Assembly (NCBI RefSeq): GCF_900102895.1
Contig: NZ_FNGD01000002.1
Coordinates: 62,001-126,000 of the forward strand
Direction: 5' to 3'
Source of the DNA: Arthrobacter sp. ov407
GTDB taxonomy: Bacteria > Actinomycetota > Actinomycetes > Actinomycetales > Micrococcaceae
Length of the DNA stretch: 64,000 nt
Shown: positions 9,185 to 16,686 of the stretch, one piece after another
Position numbering within the stretch: the stretch's first letter is position 1
Layout of the letters: every line of letters begins with the position of its first letter
Program-made: the position numbers and the translations under genes
The notes under the pieces: generated by a model
Seen by the model: the letters and a program-made list of their open reading frames with translations, nothing else
What the model was told of the DNA's origin: nothing
The model's database searches: none

Positions 9185-9259
9185 TACGCCCGGTGAACCA
9201 ACTGGGGCTTACGCCCGGTGAACCAACTGAGGCTTACGCCCAGTGAACCACCTGAGGCT
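9185..9259 (-). repeat. Three tandem 25-bp repeats downstream of ribonuclease J
   Basis: Three near-identical 25-bp units (plus-strand core TACGCCCGGTGAACCAACTG plus five more bases) start at 9185, 9210 and 9235. They differ at only a few positions. A partial fourth begins at 9260 and contains the rnj stop codon. Each unit therefore carries a copy of the GCGTAAGCC stop-codon context. It occupies the 238-bp gap between rnj and ftsK, where no terminator-like hairpin with a T-run is obvious. Confidence 0.9.
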
Positions 9260-10950
9260 TACGCCTCAAGGACCACCGGGATGATCATGGGCTTGCGGCG
9301 CAGCTTGCGGTTGACCCAGGTGCCGACGACGCGGCGGACGACCTGCTGCAACTGGTGCGTGGTGTGGTCCGTGCGGTTCAGCACGGCCTCTTCGAGGGCC
9401 TCGTTGATCTTGGGGATGATCTCGTCGAAGACGGAATCGTCCTCGGCCACGCCGCGGGCGTGGATCTCGGGCCCGGACACCACCTTGCCGGTGGCGCGGT
9501 GGATGACTGTGATGATGGAGATGAAGCCCTCATCGCCGAGCGTCTGGCGGTCCTTGAGGTCCGCTTCCGTGACTTCGCCGACGCTGGAGCCGTCGACGTA
9601 GACGAATCCAACCTCGACCTGGCCCACGATGTCGGCCTGGTGATCGCGAAGGTCGATCACGGTGCCGTTGTCCGCGAGCAGGATGCTTTCCTCCGGCACG
9701 CCGGATTCGAGGGCGATCTTGCCGTTGGCGATGAGGTGGCGGGTTTCGCCGTGCACCGGCATGGCGTTGAGCGGCTCAAGGATGTTGTAGCAGTACAGCA
9801 GCTCGCCGGCGGCAGCGTGGCCGGAGACGTGCACCTTGGCGTTGCCCTTGTGGATGACGTCGGCGCCGAGCTTGAGCAGGCCGTTGATGATGCGGAAGAC
9901 GGCGTTTTCGTTGCCCGGGATAAGGCTCGACGCGAGGATGACGGTGTCGCCGTCGCCGACGACGACGCGGTGGTCGCCGTTGGCCATGCGGGACAGGGCC
10001 GCCATGGGCTCACCCTGGGAGCCGGTGGACATCAGCACAACCCGGTTGTCCGGCAGGTTGTCGATGTTCTTAATGTCAACCAGGATCCCGGCCGGCACCT
10101 CGAGGTAGCCGAGTTTCGCGGCGATGGCCATGTTCCGGACCATGGAGCGGCCCACAAAGGCAACCTTGCGGTTGTGGTTTGCGGCGGCATCGAGGACCTG
10201 CTGGACGCGGTGCACGTGCGAGGAGAAGGAGGCGACGATGATGCGCTTGGAGGCCTGCCCGAACAGCCGGTCCAACGTGGGGCCGATTTCCTTCTCGGCG
10301 GTGGTGAAGCCCGGGACGTCGGCGTTGGTCGAATCCGACATGAACAGGTCCACGCCCTCTTCGCCCAGCTTGGCGAAGTGCCGGAGGTCGGTGATGCGGC
10401 CATCCAGCGGCAGCTGGTCCATCTTGAAGTCACCGGTGTGCAGGACGGTGCCGCCCGCGGTGCGGATGAACACGGCCAGGGCGTCCGGGATGGAGTGGTT
10501 GACGGCGACGAACTCGCATTCGAAGGGGCCGAACTTCTCGACCTCGCCTTCGACGACGGTCTTCGTGTTCGGCTTGATCCGGTGTTCCTGCAGCTTGGCC
10601 TCGATGAGGGCCAGCGTGAGCTGCGAACCGACAATGGGAATGTCGGCGCGCAGGCGCAGGAGGTAGGGGACGGCGCCGATGTGGTCTTCGTGACCGTGGG
10701 TCAGGACGACGGCGACGATGTCCTGGAGACGGTTCTCGATGTAGGAGAAGTCCGGCAGGATAAGGTCGACGCCGGGCTGGGTCTCCTCGGGGAAGAGCAC
10801 CCCGCAGTCAACGATGAGAAGCTTGCCGTCGATCTCGAAAACGGTCATGTTGCGACCGATTTCCCCGAGTCCGCCGAGCGGCACGATCCGCAGGGTGTTC
10901 TTCGGGAGTCGGGGAGGCGTGACAAGGCCGGGAAGGGCGGTTTGGGTCAT
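9259..10950 (-). CDS. rnj: Ribonuclease J
   Basis: Metallo-beta-lactamase/beta-CASP ribonuclease for mRNA decay and rRNA processing, combining 5' exonuclease and endonuclease activity. The metal-binding motif THGHEDHIG is near residue 86. Other landmarks are VVDCGVLFPEE, the HTGDFKMDQLPLDG segment with metal ligands, the beta-CASP region MSTGSQGEPMAALSRMA, and HVSGHAAAGELL. The 563-residue length matches the family. An ATG start lies downstream of GGAAAGTAG. dapA lies 60 nt upstream on the same strand, an order conserved in actinobacteria. Its 3' end runs into the 25-bp tandem repeats. Confidence 0.97.
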   Translation of the reverse strand: MTQTALPGLVTPPRLPKNTLRIVPLGGLGEIGRNMTVFEIDGKLLIVDCGVLFPEETQPGVDLILPDFSYIENRLQDIVAVVLTHGHEDHIGAVPYLLRLRADIPIVGSQLTLALIEAKLQEHRIKPNTKTVVEGEVEKFGPFECEFVAVNHSIPDALAVFIRTAGGTVLHTGDFKMDQLPLDGRITDLRHFAKLGEEGVDLFMSDSTNADVPGFTTAEKEIGPTLDRLFGQASKRIIVASFSSHVHRVQQVLDAAANHNRKVAFVGRSMVRNMAIAAKLGYLEVPAGILVDIKNIDNLPDNRVVLMSTGSQGEPMAALSRMANGDHRVVVGDGDTVILASSLIPGNENAVFRIINGLLKLGADVIHKGNAKVHVSGHAAAGELLYCYNILEPLNAMPVHGETRHLIANGKIALESGVPEESILLADNGTVIDLRDHQADIVGQVEVGFVYVDGSSVGEVTEADLKDRQTLGDEGFISIITVIHRATGKVVSGPEIHARGVAEDDSVFDEIIPKINEALEEAVLNRTDHTTHQLQQVVRRVVGTWVNRKLRRKPMIIPVVLEA

Positions 10951-11010
10951 AGTGCACTACTTTCCAGGCGGAGGCCGGACTGGTTCTTAACGATCAGGAA
11001 TGTCTCCCGA

Positions 11011-11919
11011 TCAGGAAAAGACCATCCCCGCTTCCGCCAAATCCTCGCGGATGGTTGCGATCTCGGCCTCGCCCGGCTCCACGAGGGGCAAACGGACAAC
11101 CGAGTTGGGCAGGACTCCCTGCCACTTAAGAACCTGCTTGGCAGCGACAGCACCCTGAATGTGGGTCATCACTGCGCGGACCACGGGGTCCAGTTCGAAA
11201 TGTAGGGTGCGGGCGGTAGCAAAATCGCCTGCAAGTGCGGCATCGATCAACGCGCGGAACTGCCGCGACGCGACGTGCGCGGAGACGCTGACCACCCCGA
11301 CGGCGCCGGCAGCCATCCACGGCAGGGTCAGGCCGTCATCGCCGGAGTAGACATCAAGATCGGTGTTGGCCAGAACGCGCGTGATGGCGGCGAAATCTGC
11401 CTTGGCGTCCTTGAGCGCAACGATCTTAGGGTGATCGGCGAGCCGAATCATGGTCTCTGGCTCGATGGGCACGCCGGCGCGGCCGGGGATGTCGTACACC
11501 ATGACGGGGAGGTCGGCGGCGTCGGCCACGGCCTCGACGTGCGCCTGAATGCCGGCCTGGCTTGGCTTGTTGTAATACGGCGTGACGATCAGCTGGCCGT
11601 GCGCTCCGGCCTTGGCGGCGCGCTTGGCCATCTCGATCGAGTGCGAGGTGTGGTTGGTCCCGGTTCCGGCGATAACTTTGGCGCGGTCGCCCACGGCCTC
11701 GACGATGACGCGGAAGAGCTTCTCTTTTTCGTCGTCTTCCAGCGTGGAGGTCTCCCCCGTGGTGCCGGAGATAACGAGGCCATCATTGCCCTCGTCGACG
11801 AGCTTGCTCGCCAGTTCCGCCGACTGCTGGTAGTCGACCTCACCGTCCGTGGTGAAAGGTGTGACCATGGCAGTCACGAGGGTCCCGAACGTGTAAGAGC
11901 GAATATCAGAGTCAGCCAT
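11011..11919 (-). CDS. dapA: 4-hydroxy-tetrahydrodipicolinate synthase
   Basis: Class I aldolase condensing pyruvate with aspartate semialdehyde, the first committed step to diaminopimelate and lysine. The 302-residue protein starts MADSDIRSYTFGTLVTAMVTPF and has the GTTGETSTL active-site loop near residue 50. Catalytic Tyr lies in MVYDIPGRAG (about residue 140) and the Schiff-base Lys in VALKDAKAD (about 170). GYSGDDGLTLPW-type sequence follows. The ATG at 11919 fits family length; the frame is open upstream but that part does not resemble DapA. Followed by rnj; dapB is about 3 kb away. Confidence 0.96.
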   Translation of the reverse strand: MADSDIRSYTFGTLVTAMVTPFTTDGEVDYQQSAELASKLVDEGNDGLVISGTTGETSTLEDDEKEKLFRVIVEAVGDRAKVIAGTGTNHTSHSIEMAKRAAKAGAHGQLIVTPYYNKPSQAGIQAHVEAVADAADLPVMVYDIPGRAGVPIEPETMIRLADHPKIVALKDAKADFAAITRVLANTDLDVYSGDDGLTLPWMAAGAVGVVSVSAHVASRQFRALIDAALAGDFATARTLHFELDPVVRAVMTHIQGAVAAKQVLKWQGVLPNSVVRLPLVEPGEAEIATIREDLAEAGMVFS

Positions 11920-12023
11920 ATGAAAAACGTTACCTTGTCCGCGGCATGTAAGGACAATGGCGACGGTGTGACGAACGTCAAACTCGCCGGTCCACACGTC
12001 ACGTTTCCGCCATCCGGCCGGAC

Positions 12024-12812
12024 TCAGGTCCGCCGAAACCGCGCCAGAACGCTGTACTGGAGGCTCGCGGTCAACACCTCGGTGCCGGTGCCGGCCGCCT
12101 GCCGGAACGGAAGCCCGTCAGGGCCCCAGAAGCCGCTCAGCCCGCAGGAGGCTCCGAGCGGCGTGGCGCCTGCCAGGTTCGCCAGAACGGAGAACATCCG
12201 GTTGTCCATGGCGCGGGCGCCAAGATGCAGACCCAGCCGATGGTCCTCCCCGGCAGTGTAGAGAGCGGAAACGGCATAGATGTCCGCGCCCGCTTCAGCG
12301 GCCCATTCCGCGTGGCCGGGGCGGGCGGCGTCGAAACAGATTGCCAAGGCGACCTTCCAGCCGTCGATCTCAAGGACGGCGGGGTGGCTGCCGGCCACGA
12401 AGAGACCTTGCTCCGGACCGTGCAGGTGGGTCTTGAAGCTGGTCTCGATGGTGCCTGCAGGATGGACTGCGAGGGAGGCCAGTCGCGGCGTGCCGTCTTC
12501 CTCCTTGAACGCAGCCCCGACCACGGCGGTTATTCCGGTGCGCCGGCAGATTTCCCTGATGCCGTCCAGCCGCCCGTCGGCCGCGCTCAGCCACTCCCCC
12601 GGCCCCTCCAGCAGGTCCAGCCGGTACCCCGTCAGTGAGAGCTCGGGAAAGACGACCAGCCGGGCTCCGTGCGACTCGGCGTCTTCGATGAGCCGGATGT
12701 GTTCGGGCACGTTGGCCACGACACCGCCATCCAGGGCCTCGTATTGGACGGCGGACAGCGTCAGCGCTGTGATCGAGCCAGCGATTGAGCCAGTGATTGA
12801 ACCAGTAGTCAC
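12024..12812 (-). CDS. Carbon-nitrogen hydrolase (nitrilase superfamily)
   Basis: Cytoplasmic hydrolase of non-peptide C-N bonds; substrate unknown. The Glu-Lys-Cys triad is visible: E57 in VVFPELSLTGY, K127 in SFKTHLHGPEQG, and C159 in ALAICFDAARPG. At 262 residues it covers a single domain. The GTG start at 12812 is 6 nt after a TAGGAT hexamer, suggesting a leaderless transcript; that hexamer overlaps the stop codon of the upstream gene. Residues 4-15 (GSITGSIAGSIT) are coded by three tandem 12-nt repeats, so a later start is possible. It may be transcribed with the SOS-controlled gene upstream, 9 nt away. Confidence 0.9.
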   Translation of the reverse strand: MTTGSITGSIAGSITALTLSAVQYEALDGGVVANVPEHIRLIEDAESHGARLVVFPELSLTGYRLDLLEGPGEWLSAADGRLDGIREICRRTGITAVVGAAFKEEDGTPRLASLAVHPAGTIETSFKTHLHGPEQGLFVAGSHPAVLEIDGWKVALAICFDAARPGHAEWAAEAGADIYAVSALYTAGEDHRLGLHLGARAMDNRMFSVLANLAGATPLGASCGLSGFWGPDGLPFRQAAGTGTEVLTASLQYSVLARFRRT

Positions 12813-12821
12813 CCTGCCATC

Positions 12822-13277
12822 CTAGGCACCTCCGCTTTCGCCGGAAGGCGCAGATGACGCCGAGCAGTAACGCCCGACGGCGGTTTCGCGAAGGGCCTCG
12901 GCCCAGACGGCAAGGCGCTGGGCCGCCCGCACGTAGTGGAACAACTCTGTTGGAGTGAGGGCATCCAGGTCCGTCTCGGCCAGCCGCCGGGCCAGCTCCG
13001 CTCCCGGCGGCTGCACTGCCAGCGCCGCGCCTTCCTTGTCCCACTGGACGTCCTCGGCGGGCTCGCCGGCGACCAGGCGCCGGAAGAGGAAGTCCACGAC
13101 GCCCGGGCTCATGGCTTTGAGAACGCCGGCCGCCGACTCGCTGCCGTCCGCCCGCCTGCCGGGCCGGGCACTGTTCCGTTCCGGACCTGTTGGTTCCGGG
13201 CCCGTTGGATCCAGGCCTTTTGAATCCCGGCCTGGAAATTCCGGATTCAGGAAGGCGGGCTCTGAGGCGTTGTTCAT
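12822..13277 (-). CDS. Small DUF222-like protein under SOS control
   Basis: A 151-residue protein with a disordered first half (repeated TGPEPTGPER-like segments). The helical second half reads LDALTPTELFHYVRAAQRLAVWAEALRETAVGRY. This resembles the first helices of DUF222 (13E12 repeat) proteins, which normally continue to a C-terminal HNH nuclease; here the protein ends without one. Upstream is a complete promoter whose spacer is a LexA-type box, with the ATG 6 nt after the -10 box. The frame is open further upstream but translation from there would run through the promoter. Function unknown; the DUF222 resemblance is by eye. Confidence 0.8.
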   Translation of the reverse strand: MNNASEPAFLNPEFPGRDSKGLDPTGPEPTGPERNSARPGRRADGSESAAGVLKAMSPGVVDFLFRRLVAGEPAEDVQWDKEGAALAVQPPGAELARRLAETDLDALTPTELFHYVRAAQRLAVWAEALRETAVGRYCSASSAPSGESGGA

Positions 13278-13283
13278 GCGCTC

Positions 13284-13312
13284 ATCGTATTCGAACATAT
13301 ATTCGAACACAA
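13284..13312 (-). promoter_or_regulatory. SOS-regulated leaderless promoter with embedded LexA box
   Basis: On the minus strand: -35 TTGTGT (13307-13312), 17-nt spacer, -10 TACGAT (13284-13289), 6 nt, ATG at 13277. The LexA-type box CGAACATATATTCG (13292-13305) fills the spacer and matches CGAAC-N4-GTTCG at 9 of 10 fixed positions. It differs from the recA box in two of the four spacer bases. A plus-strand gene starts 58 nt away, so the site could also influence that gene. Confidence 0.85.
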
Positions 13313-13369
13313 GGCTTGTTCGGACACGAAGATGAGCTGTGGCCCGGCCGACCATGAGACGATCAGACG

Positions 13370-14623
13370 ATGACCGCGCGCGGACTGACCACTGCTTCCC
13401 GGACCGTCAAGGGCACGTCCGCCGCCGCCCGGCTGGTCGGCATCGACGCCGCACGCGGGCTTGCCTTGCTGGCGATGATGGCCACGCACGTGCTGGCGAC
13501 CTTTGAGCCGGACCCGCAGCTCACGCCGACGTGGATCGGGCTGGCATTCTCAGGGCGGGCTTCCGCCCTGTTCGCCGTACTGGCCGGCGTCGGTCTGGCC
13601 CGGTCCACGGGGAAGCAGCAGCCGCTCGATGGCCCCGAACTGTGGGCGGCCCGCCGGGGCATCGCCCTGCGAGCGCTCGTGATCGGCGCCGTCGGACTCT
13701 CCCTGGGCGGACTGGAAGTCAACATCGCCATCATTTTGGTCCACTACGCGCTTTTGTTCCTGTGCGTGCTGCCGTTTGTCGGGCTGGGGGTGAAACGCTT
13801 GCTCATGCTGGCAGGCGCCTGGATCCTGGCAGCTCCGGTCCTGGCCTTCCTGCTGCGGCCCTGGCTGCTCTCCGCCGATCCGCCCCTGCGGCTGGGGCAT
13901 AACCCGGGCTGGGAGGACCTGGCCACACCGGCGAGGCTGCTCGGCGACCTCTTCCTCACCGGCTTTTACCCTGTCCTGCAGTGGATCGCCTATCTCCTCG
14001 TGGGGCTGGCGATCGGCCGCATGGCGCTGTCGAAGGCAGCAGTGCCCTTCCTGCTGCTGGCCGCCGGAACGGTGGTGGCCGCCACTTCCAAGTGGCTGGG
14101 GATCGTCACGATGGAGGACTGGGGCGGCAGGCGCGCGCTGGAGGCGCGGATCGGCGACCCCGCCTACCCGTTGGAGAGCCTGCTGCAGGTCAACCTTGCC
14201 GGCGTCGACCAGTCGGGCTCAGCGTGGTGGCTGGCCACCAGTTCACCGCACTCGGGCACCACGCTGGATCTGTTGCACACGTCGGGGGTCGCCGCCGCCG
14301 TGATTGGCGTGTGCCTCCTGCTGGGGCGGCTGGGCACATGGCTGGAGCTTGATCTACTGCTCCCGCTCCGCGGAATCGGGGCCCTGACGCTGAGCCTCTA
14401 CACGGCTCACCTGTGCATCATGGCGGCCCTGCATGATCAGCCGCTGGCACCCGGCTGGACCGTGGATGGCGTGTACTGGGCGCAGGGCGCCGGCATGCTG
14501 CTGATCGGCGGGGCCTTCGCGGCGCTGGCCTGGCGCGGGCCGCTGGAGTGGGTGACCCACGCCGCCAACCAGGTGGGCAGCTACCAGTCCGGGCGGGTCC
14601 GCCAGCCTGCCCGCTTCCGCTAG
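13370..14623 (+). CDS. Multi-TM acyltransferase-like membrane protein (DUF1624/HGSNAT-like)
   Basis: Integral membrane protein of 417 residues with about ten hydrophobic segments. The N-terminal GIDAARGLALLAMMATHVLAT segment, containing RG...M..H, is typical of heparan-alpha-glucosaminide N-acetyltransferase-like and DUF418/DUF1624 proteins, which are thought to move acyl groups across membranes. A later segment (LSLYTAHLCIMAAL, about residue 340) also fits that family. Substrate unknown. It is transcribed divergently from the SOS-controlled gene and is convergent with the TPR-like gene, with only 6 nt between their stops. The ATG lies 6 nt after GACGAT, which is not a convincing -10 box. Confidence 0.8.
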   Translation: MTARGLTTASRTVKGTSAAARLVGIDAARGLALLAMMATHVLATFEPDPQLTPTWIGLAFSGRASALFAVLAGVGLARSTGKQQPLDGPELWAARRGIALRALVIGAVGLSLGGLEVNIAIILVHYALLFLCVLPFVGLGVKRLLMLAGAWILAAPVLAFLLRPWLLSADPPLRLGHNPGWEDLATPARLLGDLFLTGFYPVLQWIAYLLVGLAIGRMALSKAAVPFLLLAAGTVVAATSKWLGIVTMEDWGGRRALEARIGDPAYPLESLLQVNLAGVDQSGSAWWLATSSPHSGTTLDLLHTSGVAAAVIGVCLLLGRLGTWLELDLLLPLRGIGALTLSLYTAHLCIMAALHDQPLAPGWTVDGVYWAQGAGMLLIGGAFAALAWRGPLEWVTHAANQVGSYQSGRVRQPARFR

Positions 14624-14629
14624 GTCCGG

Positions 14630-15112
14630 CTAGGGCTTCTGCACGCCGGTGCGGAACATCCGCACCGCGTCGCGCATCGAGGCGCGGGCCCGCTTGCGGT
14701 CTCCGGCGGCATCGTAGGCGCAGCTGAGCCGGAACCAGGAACGCCAGTCCTCGGGGGCGGCTTCCGCCTCGGCACGGTACTTCTCAAATTCGAGGTCGGC
14801 GGCTTCGCGAATGATCCGGCCGGCGGGCGTGCGCGGCAGCGTGTCCTCCGGCAGGCCGCCCTCGGCTTCGAGGATCTTAGCCAACCGCTCGGTGCGGGCG
14901 CCAAACAGCAGCTCCCGGATCAGTGCCCAGGCGCCGATGACCGGCAGCACCAGGTAAGCGACGCCGATCGCTTTCGCCACGAGGTTCGGGTCCGACATCA
15001 GGAGCACGGAACGTTGAAGGGACACCACCAGGTAGAACGCAAGCAGCAGGGTGACGGCCCCCACCCAGATCTTGGTGCGGTTGGCTTTCAGGGCTGTCAA
15101 GGCGGCGGACAT
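14630..15112 (-). CDS. Membrane-anchored protein with TPR-like C-terminus
   Basis: A 160-residue protein with two TM segments (WVGAVTLLLAFYLVVSLQ and AIGVAYLVLPVIGAWALI) and a cytoplasmic tail. The end of the tail, DWRSWFRLSCAYDAAGDRKRARASMRDAVRMF, has the size and aromatic/Ala pattern of one tetratricopeptide repeat. It begins 5 nt after the dapB stop, so it is almost certainly co-transcribed with dapB. No function is established; the link to dapB may only be positional. Confidence 0.8.
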   Translation of the reverse strand: MSAALTALKANRTKIWVGAVTLLLAFYLVVSLQRSVLLMSDPNLVAKAIGVAYLVLPVIGAWALIRELLFGARTERLAKILEAEGGLPEDTLPRTPAGRIIREAADLEFEKYRAEAEAAPEDWRSWFRLSCAYDAAGDRKRARASMRDAVRMFRTGVQKP

Positions 15113-15117
15113 CGGAC

Positions 15118-15876
15118 TCAGAATCCCAGATCCAGGTAGCCGTCGAGCCCCACAGTGAGACCGGGGTGTGCGGCGACGTTGCGGATCCCCATCAGCACTC
15201 CGGGCATGAAGGAGGCACGGTCGAAGGAGTCGTGGCGAATCGTCAGCTGCTCCCCCGGCCCGCCCAACAGGACCTCCTGGTGAGCGACGAGGCCGCTGAG
15301 ACGGACGCTGTGGACGCGGACGCCGTCGACGTCGCTCCCGCGGGCGCCATCGAGCTCCGTGGTGGTGGCGTCCGGGCTGGAAGGCACGCCAGCGGCGGTG
15401 CGCTCGGCCGAGATCAGCTGCGCAGTGCGCACAGCCGTGCCGGAGGGGGCATCCACCTTGTCAGGGTGGTGCAGTTCAATGATTTCAACGGATTCGAAGT
15501 ACCTGGACGCCTTGGCGGCGAAGGCGGAAGCCAGGACCGAGCCGAGGGCGAAGTTGGGGGCGATGAGGACGCCGACGCCGGGCCGGTCGGCGAGGAGCTC
15601 CTCCAGCCCCGCGAGCCGGTCGGCATCCCAGCCGGTGGTGCCCACCACGGCGTGCATGCCGTGCTCGACGGCGAAGCGGACGTTCGCCTCGGTGCTTTCG
15701 GGGACGGTCAGGTCCACCACGATCTGCGCGCCGGAGCTGACAAGCGTGTCGAGGGAGTCGTTGCGGCCAAGGGCCGCGACGAGCGTCAGGTCCGCGGCGG
15801 CGTCGACGGCCTTCACGGCCTCTGCGCCCATGCGCCCGTTGGCGCCCAGCACGGCTACTGAGAGTTGTTCGGTCAT
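15118..15876 (-). CDS. dapB: 4-hydroxy-tetrahydrodipicolinate reductase
   Basis: NAD(P)H-dependent second enzyme of the diaminopimelate/lysine branch. The 252-residue protein has the N-terminal nucleotide-binding motif GANGRMG (residues 10-16). The central catalytic motif is ELHHPDKVDAPSGTA with the expected His-His and Lys, and the C-terminal segment GIRNVAAHPGLTVGLDGYLDL matches the family. The ATG at 15876 lies exactly 7 nt after a TAGGGT hexamer, suggesting leaderless transcription. An open frame extends upstream but is not DapB-like. It is divergent from the HTH gene and followed by the TPR-like gene. Confidence 0.96.
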   Translation of the reverse strand: MTEQLSVAVLGANGRMGAEAVKAVDAAADLTLVAALGRNDSLDTLVSSGAQIVVDLTVPESTEANVRFAVEHGMHAVVGTTGWDADRLAGLEELLADRPGVGVLIAPNFALGSVLASAFAAKASRYFESVEIIELHHPDKVDAPSGTAVRTAQLISAERTAAGVPSSPDATTTELDGARGSDVDGVRVHSVRLSGLVAHQEVLLGGPGEQLTIRHDSFDRASFMPGVLMGIRNVAAHPGLTVGLDGYLDLGF

Positions 15877-15883
15877 GCCATCA

Positions 15884-15889
15884 ACCCTA
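15884..15889 (-). promoter_or_regulatory. Putative -10 box for a leaderless dapB transcript
   Basis: TAGGGT, then 7 nt, then the dapB ATG. No ribosome binding site intervenes. No clear -35 box was found. Confidence 0.45.
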
Positions 15890-15945
15890 CCGTCGGGGCC
15901 GTTGCGTTCAGGAACCGGCGGCCTTGGGTTACAGGCCCAACCCGC

Positions 15946-15996
15946 GCCTGTCAGGCTGGATTGACGAGCCGGATTTGTCAATCTAAACTGACAGGC
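15946..15996 (+). promoter_or_regulatory. Leaderless promoter with nested operator-like inverted repeats
   Basis: -35 TTGACG (15961-15966), 17-nt spacer, -10 TAAACT (15984-15989), 7 nt, ATG at 15997. Overlapping inverted repeats are the outer GCCTGTCAG (15946-15954) with CTGACAGGC (15988-15996), and the inner TGTCA-N8-TGACA (15976-15993). Binding at either would block the promoter. Autoregulation by the HTH protein it drives is plausible. Confidence 0.75.
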
Positions 15997-16200
15997 ATGG
16001 AGACTGACGACCTGTCCGCGCATATTCATTCACTTGACCCCGCCGTCGGTCTACGGGCGGTCGGCGCCCTTCATCGCCTGGCAGAACAGGTCGAGGCAGC
16101 GCAGGTAAGAGCTGCTAGAGAACAGGGATGGACCTGGGAGCAGATCGGTGACGCCCTGGGTGTCTCACGGCAATCCGTCCACGCAAAATACCGAGAGTGA
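15997..16200 (+). CDS. Small helix-turn-helix protein
   Basis: A 67-residue protein whose C-terminal half is a sigma-like HTH: AAREQGWTWEQIGDALGVSRQSVHAKY. The N-terminal half (LDPAVGLRAVGALHRLAEQVEAAQV) is a probable dimerisation helix. The ATG at 15997 is placed by the leaderless promoter directly upstream; the frame extends further upstream but that would run across the promoter. The Clp-N protein gene follows after 8 nt, so the two form an operon. Similar HTH/Clp-N pairs are common in actinobacteria, but their role is not established to my knowledge. Confidence 0.85.
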   Translation: METDDLSAHIHSLDPAVGLRAVGALHRLAEQVEAAQVRAAREQGWTWEQIGDALGVSRQSVHAKYRE

Positions 16201-16208
16201 GATCAACG

Positions 16209-16667
16209 ATGTTTGAACGATTTGCCGGCGATACCCGAAAGATCGTCGGCTATGCAATGGAAGAGGCCCGCTATAGCGGCGACAAGCGGTTGGGCACGGA
16301 TCATCTGCTGCTGGGGGCGCTTCACGATCCCGGTCCGGCCGGCCTTCTTGGAGTCACGCTCGATCAGGCAAGGGCAGCGGCCGCGGCGCTTGATCGTACG
16401 GCACTCGCGTCAATCGGCATAGATGCCCAAGGCTTTGAACGCGCCACCATGCCCAGCCGGGGGAAAAAGCCGCCCTTCAGCTCAGGTGCCCGGTCCGTCA
16501 TGGAAGGCATGCTTCGGTACACCATTGACCAGAAGTCACGACAGATCACCACCGCGAATCTTCTGCTGTCCCTGCTGGACCGCGAGGAACACGATCCGGC
16601 GGCCTCGCTCCTCGATGCACTGGGGGTCGACCGGGCCGAGGTCCGGCGCAGGGTCCTTTCCTCCTGA
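16209..16667 (+). CDS. Clp N-terminal domain protein without ATPase domain
   Basis: A 152-residue protein made of two Clp N-terminal repeats: MFERFAGDTRKIVGYAMEEAR ... LGTDHLLLGALHDPG and SGARSVMEGMLRYTID ... ITTANLLLSLLDREEHDPA. This domain recruits substrates or adaptors in ClpC/ClpA, but no AAA+ module follows, so it is not an unfoldase. It could act as an adaptor, decoy or ligand sensor for the HTH protein encoded 8 nt upstream; this is inference. The start at ATG 16209 matches the ClpC N-terminus. Convergent with moaE, 19 nt away. Confidence 0.9.
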   Translation: MFERFAGDTRKIVGYAMEEARYSGDKRLGTDHLLLGALHDPGPAGLLGVTLDQARAAAAALDRTALASIGIDAQGFERATMPSRGKKPPFSSGARSVMEGMLRYTIDQKSRQITTANLLLSLLDREEHDPAASLLDALGVDRAEVRRRVLSS

Positions 16668-16686
16668 TCGCGGGCTCAGGTGCTGC

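Noticed and set aside
9355..11205. A 616-codon plus-strand open frame opposite rnj
   Set aside because: Antisense shadow of ribonuclease J and dapA; repetitive Asp/Gly/Val composition and no family signature.
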